DNA from: Candidatus Arcticimaribacter sp.
GTDB taxonomy: Bacteria > Bacteroidota > Bacteroidia > Flavobacteriales > Flavobacteriaceae
NCBI GenBank assembly: GCA_003023645.1
Contig: PXYQ01000006.1
Coordinates: forward strand, 1 to 34,249
Length of the DNA: 34,249 nt
Direction of reading: 5' to 3'
Shown in pieces: positions 17,751-26,800 of this stretch. Both the position numbers and the translations under genes were made by a program. Within the stretch, counting starts at the first letter, position 1. Each line of letters opens with the position of its first letter. The notes beneath the pieces are model-generated. The model searched no databases. It saw only the letters and a list, made by a program, of their open reading frames with translations, and was not told the DNA's origin.

Positions 17751-18707
17751 ATGGCAGTAGTAATATACACAGAAACGGAAAATGGAAGTTTTAAAAAAGT
17801 AGCTTTCGAAATTGCATCATACGGAAAAGCACTAGCAGATCAAACCGGTCAAAAACTTGTTGCAGTCACCTTTAATCAAGAAGACGGAAGTGGCCTAGGC
17901 GCATATGGAGTTGATGAAGTAGTCAACATAACTGGAGCTTTCGCCTCTAGTTTTTCTGCAAAAAAATACGCAGCAGCACTTGCTCAAGTTGCTTCTGAAA
18001 AAGGAGCATCTTTAGTAGTTGTAAGTTCAAGTGCAAACAGCAAATATTTAGCTCCTTTATTGGCGGTTAAATTATCAGCAGCATATACATCCAATGTAGT
18101 TGCTCTTCCTGAAAGCACCGAACCACTTACACTCAAAAGAACCTGTTATACCAGTAAAGCTTTAAGTGTTGTAAGCTCAAACCAACCGATTAATATCATT
18201 GGGTTATCTAGTAATGCTTTTGGAATTATTGAAACACAAAGTTCTCCTTCACAAAGTAGTGTTGCCGCTGAAGAAGCATCAAGTTCTATGCAAGTTTCTG
18301 CAGTCGAAAAAGTAACTGGCGTAATAACCATAGCCGATGCAGACATCGTTGTGTCGGGTGGTCGTGGACTTAAAGGCCCCGAAAACTGGCATTTGATTGA
18401 AGATCTTGCAGCTACACTAGGAGCAGCAACTGCATGTTCCAAGCCTGTTTCAGATATGGGATGGAGACCGCACAGCGAACACGTTGGTCAGACTGGAAAA
18501 CCAGTAGCATCTAATCTATATATCGCAATTGGAGTTTCTGGTGCGATTCAGCATTTGGCTGGCATCAATTCATCTAAAGTAAAAGTAGTAATCAACATTG
18601 ACCCGGAGGCACCTTTTTTCAAAGCTGCTGATTACGGTATTGTTGGAGATGCATTTGAAGTACTTCCAAAGTTAATTGAAAAACTAAAAGCCTTTAAGGC
18701 AGCCTAA
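17751..18707 (+). CDS. etfA: electron transfer flavoprotein subunit alpha
   Basis: VVSGGRGLKGPENWHLIEDLAATLGAATACSKPVSDMGWRPHSEHVGQTGKPVASNLYIAIGVSGAIQHLAGINSSKVKVVINIDPEAPFFKAADYGIVGD. Confidence 0.96.
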   Translation: MAVVIYTETENGSFKKVAFEIASYGKALADQTGQKLVAVTFNQEDGSGLGAYGVDEVVNITGAFASSFSAKKYAAALAQVASEKGASLVVVSSSANSKYLAPLLAVKLSAAYTSNVVALPESTEPLTLKRTCYTSKALSVVSSNQPINIIGLSSNAFGIIETQSSPSQSSVAAEEASSSMQVSAVEKVTGVITIADADIVVSGGRGLKGPENWHLIEDLAATLGAATACSKPVSDMGWRPHSEHVGQTGKPVASNLYIAIGVSGAIQHLAGINSSKVKVVINIDPEAPFFKAADYGIVGDAFEVLPKLIEKLKAFKAA

Positions 18708-18733
18708 ATTTCAATCAATACATACTCTTAAAA

Positions 18734-18756
18734 GGCGCTCATCGAGCGCCTTTTTT
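18734..18756 (+). terminator. Intrinsic terminator after etfBA
   Basis: GGCGCTC-ATC-GAGCGCC followed by TTTTTT. Confidence 0.92.
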
Positions 18757-18960
18757 ATTGTTTTAAAACAGAAATCAACATCAGATCAATCACTTTGTTA
18801 TTTTGAATGAAAATGGTTTTCATCATAGCATGAATAACCTTTTGAAACAATAAAATACGAAGCACTTATTTTCAAAAAAAGAAGCATAAACAATTAATAC
18901 TATTTTTATCTTTAGCCTCCCATTTCAATGCAATCATAAAATTAACATTAAACGAAAGCG

Positions 18961-21519
18961 TTGCTAGATACAGGTGCTCAAAAAAAACATATTGCTTCTT
19001 GGACACTAATGCTGTGGATCAATTTACTTGTCGGTCAGGCAATTGATCCACCTGTATTGAACGCCGAAGGAGATCAAGCATATTGTGCATTGTCCGAACA
19101 AAATATCGTCACTGAATTTTCCATTGAGAACAATAGTGGCAGTGCAGTCACAGCTGTTTACATTCAAATCTCTTTGGGCTATGTGCAAGGAGAAGATATT
19201 TTACGGCTAACTGGAACACACAACATAAGCAGCAATTGGAGTCCAGCTGAAGCAAAACTGACACTTAAAAGCAATACATCTGAAGTCGATTACAACAATC
19301 TCGTAAGCGCAGTTCAAGATGTTATTTTTTATAGCAGCAACCCCAACCCTAGTCAGGATAAGTATTTTTCTATAACAATTGGAAGCGCAAATTACCTCCC
19401 CTCTACTCAACATTATTATGAATTTGTTCCTAGCTTGGGTATAACGTGGTCGGCAGCTAAGCTTGCAGCAGAGAACAAAAATTATTTTGGAATCCAAGGA
19501 TACTTGGCTACAATCTTGTCACAAGATGAGTCTAATATTTCTGGAAAATTGACCAATGGCGTCGGTTGGATTGGCGGATCGGATCAAGAAGTAGAAGGAA
19601 CTTGGAAGTGGGTAACTGGGCCAGAAGCGGGTACTGTTTTTTGGACCGGTCTTTCGAATGGAAGTTCGCCTAATTATGCAAACTGGAATAATAGCGAGCC
19701 TAACAATCTAGGAAACGAAGACTATGCTCACATCACAGACCCTTCAGTTGGACCTGCAGGGTCTTGGAATGATTTAGGAAACGCTGCGCAGAGTTCCGGA
19801 GCTTATCAAGCCAAAGGCTATGTTGTAGAATATGGAGGCAGTACTGGAGATCCTGAACTCAATATTTCTGCGAGTACTCGTCTTGTAATGCCTCGAATCA
19901 TTAGTGTTGAAGATTCCGAAGCGTGCTTCGGCGCTTCACAAACCCTAACTGTGAGTGCTACAGTTAGCGACATCAATTGGTACGACAGCGAAACAGCTAG
20001 CAATGTTCTATTTACTGGAACAACGTTTTCCATACAGCCTAGCAACACCACAACCTACTGGATCGATCTCATCCCTTCTGACTGTACAAATGAAATTCGA
20101 ACTCCAATAACTGCTACGGTGCATCAATTTCCAGTAATTATCAATCGAAATCTTATCATAGAACAATGTGATAATGACAATTTGAATGATGGAAGAACGC
20201 TTTTTAATCTCAATGCTTTTGGGGCACTAATTTCTCAAAATCACAGCAATGAAACATTTGAATTTTATACGAACTCAAACTATGATATTACTTCTTTAAT
20301 TCCGAACCCAACAGCCTACAGAAATGCTGCTTTTGAAGAGGTGTTTTTTGTTAAAATAAACAACGCTTTCGACTGTTCAGAAACTTCATCGCTAACCATA
20401 AAAGTAGGTGCTAGTCTTATCGATTCGAGTTTTTTCATTCCTTATGAAGTTTGTGAAACAGAAATAAAATCGCTCGATCCAGGGATTGAATATTGGAGTC
20501 GAGATACTTTTTTAACATTAGAAAAAGAGCTTGTTAATTCGAATTCAAAGTTTAGTTTACAAAGCATATTAATTACTTTTTACTCCAATAAAGATGATGC
20601 CGAACTTCGGCAAAATGGAATCAGCCTAGAGAATGAAACCGATGCATATGTCATGGAGACTCCCTACCTACAGGAGATATGGGCTCGTGTTGACAATCTA
20701 GATCTCAATACGATTTCTTGTCTTGGAATTCAAAAAGTTGCAAGTCTAAAAGTAAACAAGCTACCTGAGTTCGAGCGCTTGGATTCAAACAGCATTGTAT
20801 GCTTAAATCTTGATCCGATCACACTAGAGGTTGCATCTTCAGATAATCGAACGTATCGCTACAGTTGGACTAAAGACGGCATAGATTTCCCCTTAAACAT
20901 TGCAGGAGTAGATACACAGATTCTTGTTTATGAAGGAGGCATCTATGAAGTAACCGCTGAAACAACAGACGGAACAAATTGCTCAAAAAAGACAAGCATG
21001 GAATTGATTTCATCGGAGATAGCAACCCTAACACAAGATGACCTAACGGTAATTGACTTAGAGGGCGATACGGGTTCTGTGAAAATCACTATGACTAATT
21101 TAGGAGTTGGTGTATATGAATTTGCTATTGATGATCCGTTTGGTCCATACCAAGACGCTCCCTATTTCGACAACTTACTCCCCGGAATTCATATGGTATA
21201 CATACAGGATAAGAACGGCTGTGGGATAGCCGGAATAGAAGTGTCGATTCTTGGGCACATGAAATTTTTTAGTCCAAATGGTGATGGAATCAATGATTTT
21301 TGGAAGATACTCGGCGTTAGCGAAAATTTTCAGCCCAACAGTCGTGTTTATGTTTATGATCGAAATGGAAAACTGCTTGTTGATTTGGATCCCCTAGAGG
21401 TTGGTTGGGATGGTACCTATAACGGATTTCAGCTACCACAAGACGATTATTGGTTTAGGGTATTTTTTGACAATGGAAAGGAACGTATTGGACACTTTAG
21501 CTTATTAAGACCAGAATGA
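18961..21519 (+). CDS. T9SS type B sorting-domain protein with C-type lectin-like domain and Ig-like domain
   Basis: Lectin-like segment (WSAAKLAAENKNYFGIQGYLATILSQDESN...WIGGSDQEVEGTWKWVTGPEAG...NWNNSEPNNLGNEDYAHI...GSWNDLG...YVVEYGG); C-terminal FFSPNGDGINDFWKI...VYVYDRNGKLLVDLDPLEVGWDGTYNGFQLPQDDYWFRVFF. Start uncertain: TTG at 18961, or ATG at 19009. Confidence 0.9.
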   Translation: MLDTGAQKKHIASWTLMLWINLLVGQAIDPPVLNAEGDQAYCALSEQNIVTEFSIENNSGSAVTAVYIQISLGYVQGEDILRLTGTHNISSNWSPAEAKLTLKSNTSEVDYNNLVSAVQDVIFYSSNPNPSQDKYFSITIGSANYLPSTQHYYEFVPSLGITWSAAKLAAENKNYFGIQGYLATILSQDESNISGKLTNGVGWIGGSDQEVEGTWKWVTGPEAGTVFWTGLSNGSSPNYANWNNSEPNNLGNEDYAHITDPSVGPAGSWNDLGNAAQSSGAYQAKGYVVEYGGSTGDPELNISASTRLVMPRIISVEDSEACFGASQTLTVSATVSDINWYDSETASNVLFTGTTFSIQPSNTTTYWIDLIPSDCTNEIRTPITATVHQFPVIINRNLIIEQCDNDNLNDGRTLFNLNAFGALISQNHSNETFEFYTNSNYDITSLIPNPTAYRNAAFEEVFFVKINNAFDCSETSSLTIKVGASLIDSSFFIPYEVCETEIKSLDPGIEYWSRDTFLTLEKELVNSNSKFSLQSILITFYSNKDDAELRQNGISLENETDAYVMETPYLQEIWARVDNLDLNTISCLGIQKVASLKVNKLPEFERLDSNSIVCLNLDPITLEVASSDNRTYRYSWTKDGIDFPLNIAGVDTQILVYEGGIYEVTAETTDGTNCSKKTSMELISSEIATLTQDDLTVIDLEGDTGSVKITMTNLGVGVYEFAIDDPFGPYQDAPYFDNLLPGIHMVYIQDKNGCGIAGIEVSILGHMKFFSPNGDGINDFWKILGVSENFQPNSRVYVYDRNGKLLVDLDPLEVGWDGTYNGFQLPQDDYWFRVFFDNGKERIGHFSLLRPE

Positions 21520-22529
21520 TGAAGGAAATGCTAAAAAAATCCTTTCTCGTGGTTTTAGTCTTTGGTCAATTTATTGTCTTAAGCGCTCAAGGTTTTGTAC
21601 CCATATTCAACGAATATTTAGCGGAAAATCTATATATGGTTCATCCGGCTATGGTTGGAGTTAACCTTAAAAATGCTCGAATCAATCTCGGAAGTCGGCA
21701 GCAATGGTTTAATGTTCCTAATGCTCCAGGTACTAATCTACTTACACTAGAATACAAAGCGACAAAAAACGTAACGATGGGCTTACAACTCATCAAGGAT
21801 CACAACGGCTATCATTCTAAAAACTCCAACTACCTCACCTTCGGCTACCGAATTTATTTGAATGATGCCATTTGGAATACCCGACGTTCATTCCCGACTA
21901 AAAACGACAACATAAAAGAACTCTCCTTTGGAATTAACATCGGATCCATCAACTACAGCATCGATCAAAGGAGTTTTGATGCCCGAATTCCTGACCCACT
22001 ACTGAATGCCAACTCAAGTGGAACACGTTACCTTACAATTGATGCAGGAGCTGCTTACGTATCTACTCATTTATCTGCTCAGGTTTCAGTCAAAAACATC
22101 AACACGAACGATGCACAAGGAAACACTACAGATGGGGATGCAAACATAAATCTGTCAAAATTCAAGCATTACTTGGCTTCACTTCAGTATGAAATCTACT
22201 TCAATAACGGCTGGAATTTAGAACCTTCTTTTTTAATTCAATTTTTAGAAAAAACAGAAGAGAGCAGTTTGGATTTGAATCTAAAAATATATCGGTTGGT
22301 TAAGAAGGGTAGGATCTGGCTTGGAGCCTCTTATCGACAAAATTTCATTGAAATAGACACCCCTTCTGAAACTAAAACTCCAAAGCAAAACTATACTCAC
22401 TTTACTCCTGTTTTTGGAATGAATTATGGTCGTTATTTATTCTCCTATCATTACACTTCCAACCTTGGAACTTTAAACCTAGGCACTTCAGGCCTCCACT
22501 ATTTCTCACTTGGAATAACCCTCTTTTGA
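21516..22529 (+). CDS. PorP/SprF family type IX secretion system membrane protein
   Basis: FNEYLAENLYMVHPAMVGVNLKNARINLGSRQQWFNVPNAPGTNLLTLEYKATKNVTMGLQLIKDHNGYHS; ATGA overlap with the upstream type B T9SS protein. Confidence 0.92.
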   Translation: MMKEMLKKSFLVVLVFGQFIVLSAQGFVPIFNEYLAENLYMVHPAMVGVNLKNARINLGSRQQWFNVPNAPGTNLLTLEYKATKNVTMGLQLIKDHNGYHSKNSNYLTFGYRIYLNDAIWNTRRSFPTKNDNIKELSFGINIGSINYSIDQRSFDARIPDPLLNANSSGTRYLTIDAGAAYVSTHLSAQVSVKNINTNDAQGNTTDGDANINLSKFKHYLASLQYEIYFNNGWNLEPSFLIQFLEKTEESSLDLNLKIYRLVKKGRIWLGASYRQNFIEIDTPSETKTPKQNYTHFTPVFGMNYGRYLFSYHYTSNLGTLNLGTSGLHYFSLGITLF

Positions 22530-22557
22530 TTTAAAGATAATCTGTTTATACGTTAAT

Positions 22558-23655
22558 TTAAACCGTAAGATTGACATTAAATTCTGATGGGCTAACACCA
22601 GTTTCTTTTTTAAAATTTTTGAAAAAAGTAATCCTCGAGTTAAAATTACATTCCTGCGCTAAGGATTCAATTGTTTTGTGTTCAAGATAACCGGCTTTGA
22701 TGAGCCGTTTAGACTTTAAAACTTTAATTAAGTTGATGTAATCGTTTCCTCTATACAAACAATGGTAATTAAATAAATAGATTAAATGTGATTTCGGAAC
22801 AGCCAATTGAGAAGACAAGAAATCGATAGTAAAACTGTTCTCTTTTATCAGCTGATCGTTGCTTTGTAGTTTTATAAGCTTATAAATAAGGTCAGAAAAG
22901 GTGTCGATCATAGCCGTTTGAATATACAGGTGCTTTTGATCAACTTGTCGAATGGTTTTGAATTTCCAAAATTCTGAATTAGACTCTTCCACCACAATAT
23001 TTCTTAAAAGTATTATTTTTCCGTAAAGTATTATCGGATTCAAAAAAATATAAAAGAACAAGAAAAACCAAACCAGCGAAGCTATGACGTAAAAATCAAT
23101 CAGCCATTCGCGAGTGTCAAGTCCATAGTAAGCCTTAAGCACGAAAGCGGAAGCATAAATAACAGTAAAAGCGATCAATAAAACATAAACCCAACGTTTA
23201 ATGATTTCATCCTTTGAATGTGAATCTTTATTAGATTTAATAATTTCTCGAAACGTTAAAAATAAATAAACCCCTATAACAGTAAAAGCAAAAAATGAAT
23301 TCTGTTGATGTGATGTCTCAAAGAACAAAGTGCTGAAAAAAGTATATGTAACAGGCAAAATAAAATGGGTTAAATCCTTTTTAAAGTTGATTTTTTTAGT
23401 CAAAAGCGTACGCGAATATAAAAACATACAAGGTACTAATGACACAGAAAAAATTGCTGGGTAATTATCCAACAAGGTTAAATCAAGACTATTAAATGAT
23501 ATGTAAAAGATGAAAGCGCGATGAGAAATCTGCTGCACTATGATCAAAATCAGATACACATTTACTCTAATATTTGTTCTACCAGAAAACAACATGATGA
23601 ATATCAAAAGAGATCCAAGTAGGATATTAGAAACAAACAAAAGGCTCGTGATCAT
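22558..23655 (-). CDS. AraC-type transcriptional regulator with N-terminal multi-TM domain
   Basis: Several hydrophobic TM stretches, C-terminal HTH TIESLAQECNFNSRITFFKNFKKETGVSPSEFNVNL. Confidence 0.9.
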   Translation of the reverse strand: MITSLLFVSNILLGSLLIFIMLFSGRTNIRVNVYLILIIVQQISHRAFIFYISFNSLDLTLLDNYPAIFSVSLVPCMFLYSRTLLTKKINFKKDLTHFILPVTYTFFSTLFFETSHQQNSFFAFTVIGVYLFLTFREIIKSNKDSHSKDEIIKRWVYVLLIAFTVIYASAFVLKAYYGLDTREWLIDFYVIASLVWFFLFFYIFLNPIILYGKIILLRNIVVEESNSEFWKFKTIRQVDQKHLYIQTAMIDTFSDLIYKLIKLQSNDQLIKENSFTIDFLSSQLAVPKSHLIYLFNYHCLYRGNDYINLIKVLKSKRLIKAGYLEHKTIESLAQECNFNSRITFFKNFKKETGVSPSEFNVNLTV

Positions 23656-23683
23656 GTTTCAAATATACGAAAAATGTTTTAAA

Positions 23684-23703
23684 TACTATATATAAATATA
23701 GTA
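23684..23703. promoter_or_regulatory. Perfect 8-bp inverted repeat, candidate operator or AT-rich promoter element
   Basis: TACTATAT-ATAA-ATATAGTA, 29 nt upstream of the araC-type gene start and upstream of the divergent giant ORF. Confidence 0.3.
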
Positions 23704-23889
23704 AGTAATTATTTTGGTTCATTCTGATGTTTCTAAATGCAGAAAATCGTTTCGTATTCTGTTAAGACTAGATTTAATGACCTCAAATTAAGTAATTTTG
23801 AGTGTAATAACCATATTTTAGGTAGTGATTCATAGAATCAATATTTTAACTTCAAAAGTTCTACTTCCAATTATTCATAACAGCTTACT

Positions 23890-26800
23890 ATGAATTTAAA
23901 GATTCTTCAATTAATATTATTAACTATATTTTGGGCAAACTTTGCTGTTTCTCAAACAATAACCGTAACTAATTTAAACCCTTCAGGGTCTGGTTCACTC
24001 GAAAATGCAATAAATCAATATTCCAGTTCAGGAGGTACAATAGTATTTGCAAGTAATTTAAGCGGAACGATTACAATTTCATCTGGATTTACTAACATAA
24101 CATCAAATCTGACAATCACAGGTAACGGTAAAACCAATACCATAATCAGCGGTGGAGGAAGCTCCTCTAGAATGTTTAGCATAAGTGGTAACGGTAATCT
24201 TACACTAAACTCAATGACTCTAAAAAATAATGGAAATCCCGGAAGTAATGCGGGATCTATTTTTTATTTAAATAATGTTAATGGTGGTATTACCACGAAT
24301 GATGTTTTAATAACAGAGTGTTCCAATACCATTTCCTTCATCTCAAATAAAGGAACACTTAACGTCAATAATTCTCAAATTGACAATAATGCAGGAAACT
24401 ATCTTTTTAGATCTGATTGGGGAAATACACCCGAAGGATGTCCAATAAACGAATCTGTATTTGCCAACAAAACTATAATTCAGAATTCTGACATCACCAA
24501 TAATTCTGGTGTTGTTTTCTGGACGGAACGATTCGTTAAAATTGATAATTGTAATATTGCAAATAACAGCAGTAACATTTTCGCCTATTTTAGAGGAGTT
24601 AATGTCTATAAAGTTTTAGGTTCTAACATTGAGAACACCGGAGGGTTTAGCTTTTCTAGTTGGATTCAATCAAATACAGGTGGATGGGGAAACAAGATAT
24701 TGTGTTCAGATCATTTTTCATTTGATGGGAATACTTTTGTGAACAGTGGTAATATTACTATTCCGGTGAACTATGGGCCATCTTTTACGGTTGGTAATAA
24801 TTCTTTTGACCGTACAATATCAAACTATCTTTCATACGATTCTTCCAGCCCACCAACATTGTCCTCAAATAGTTTAGCGTCACCTCCATCTGACATCTCA
24901 TTATCTTCGACTTCAGTCGATGAAAATATTTCAATAGGTACTACAATCGGCGGTTTAACAACTACCGACGCTGGTAGCGGAGATTCACACACCTATTCAC
25001 TCGTTTCGGGGACAGGAGATACCGATAATGCAAGCTTCTCCATCAGCGGAGCCAATCTATTAACCAATACTGCTCTGGATTATGAAACCAAAAGCAGTTA
25101 CAGCTTACGAGTGCAAACATCCGATGGAACGGATTCGTATCAAGAAGCTTTTACCATTACCATTAACGATCTAAATGAAGCGCCTACAGACATCGGATTT
25201 GCTGGTACTTCAAGCCTTGAATATCTTGTTGTTGGAGGAGGAGGTGCCGGTGGAAAAGGTAATTCAAATGAAGGTGGCGGTGGCGGTGGTGCTGGTGGTT
25301 ACTTAACGGGAACCATTACTTCAATCTTTGGTGAAACATTCGCCGTTACAGTAGCAGCTGGTGGAACAGGAGTTAATTCTACAAGTAGTCCAGGAGGCAA
25401 TGGTGGAAATAGTTCTCTAGCAGGTCAAAATATTACTACTGTCACTGCTCTTGGCGGGGGCGGCGGTGGAGCTTGTAGTTCCGCAACAGGTTCTAATGGG
25501 GCTTCTGGAGGGGGAGGTTCAGGATGTAGTACAGATAGACCTGGAGGTTCAGGAACCACAGGACAAGGAAATAATGGAGGAACAGGACGATGGGTAAGTC
25601 GCTCACCCGGAAATGGTAATGGTGGCGGTGGTGGTGGTTCATCGTCTGCTGGAACGAACGGCGCTATTAGAAATGCCGGTACCATTGGTGGAGGAGGCGC
25701 GGGTACCTCAAACGACATAAGTGGCTCGACTACAATTTATACTGCTGGAGGAAATGGAGGACCTGGAAGAGCATATGGAAATTATAATCCACCTAATCAG
25801 ACAGGCAACTCAGGTAACGGTGGAATTGGTGGAACAAACTATTCTGGAGGAAATGGTGCAAATGGAACAGTCGTCATAAGATATAGTGGAAACCAAATAG
25901 CTACCGGTGGTACTGTTATCCAAAGTGGTGGATACACCATTCACTCTTTTACCCAGATTGAAAATTCATCAATTGTATTTCAAAGCGGTTCCGCATCTTC
26001 TTCCTCCTCTTCTATCGATGAGGGTGTAAGCATAGGCACATTGGTGGGTAGTTTGCTTGCGACAGATGAAGACGATTCCACAAACACGTTCACACTAGTT
26101 AGCGGAGATGGAGACACGCATAATGAATTATTTAGTATATCCAATTCTAACCTTTTGGTAAACGGTTTGATTGATTATGAACAAACACAGGTGCTGGATA
26201 TTCGAGTACAAGTTACAGATGGACAGTTTACTTATGACAAAGCACTGACCATTAACGTTAACGATGTAAACGAAGCTCTCACTGATATTGCCATAACTGC
26301 TTCCTCTGTTGATGAAAACCTTGCTTCAGCAACCACTGTTGGGGGATTGACCACTACAGATGGCGATAATGGAGACAGCTTTACCTATACCCTAGTTGAT
26401 GGTGTGGGTTCTGATGATAATGCAAGTTTCTCCATCAGCGGAGCCAATCTATTAACCAATACTGTTCTGGATTATGAAACCAAAAGCAGTTACAACATCC
26501 GTGTGCAAACATCCGATGGAACAGATTCGTATCAAAAAGCTTTTACCATTACTGTTAACGATGTAAACGAAGCACCTACTGATATCGACCTATCCGCAAC
26601 TGATGTTGATGAAAACCTTACCTCAGGAACCACTGTAGGGGGATTGACCACTACAGATGGCGATAATGGAGACAGCTTTACCTATACCCTAGTTTCGGGA
26701 ACAGGAGATACCGATAATGCAAGTTTCTCCATCAGCGGAGCCAATCTATTAACCAATACTGCTCTGGACTATGAAACCAAAAGCAGTTACAACATCCGTG

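Noticed and set aside
1-18707. Possible defence island, prophage or transposon among the housekeeping genes
   Set aside because: No transposase, integrase, terminal inverted repeats or phage genes seen; gene content appears typical core chromosome.
25425-25718. 97-aa minus-strand proline-rich ORF (track)
   Set aside because: Antisense shadow of the GGN/GGA-rich glycine domain; Pro runs are the complement of Gly codons, with no independent support.
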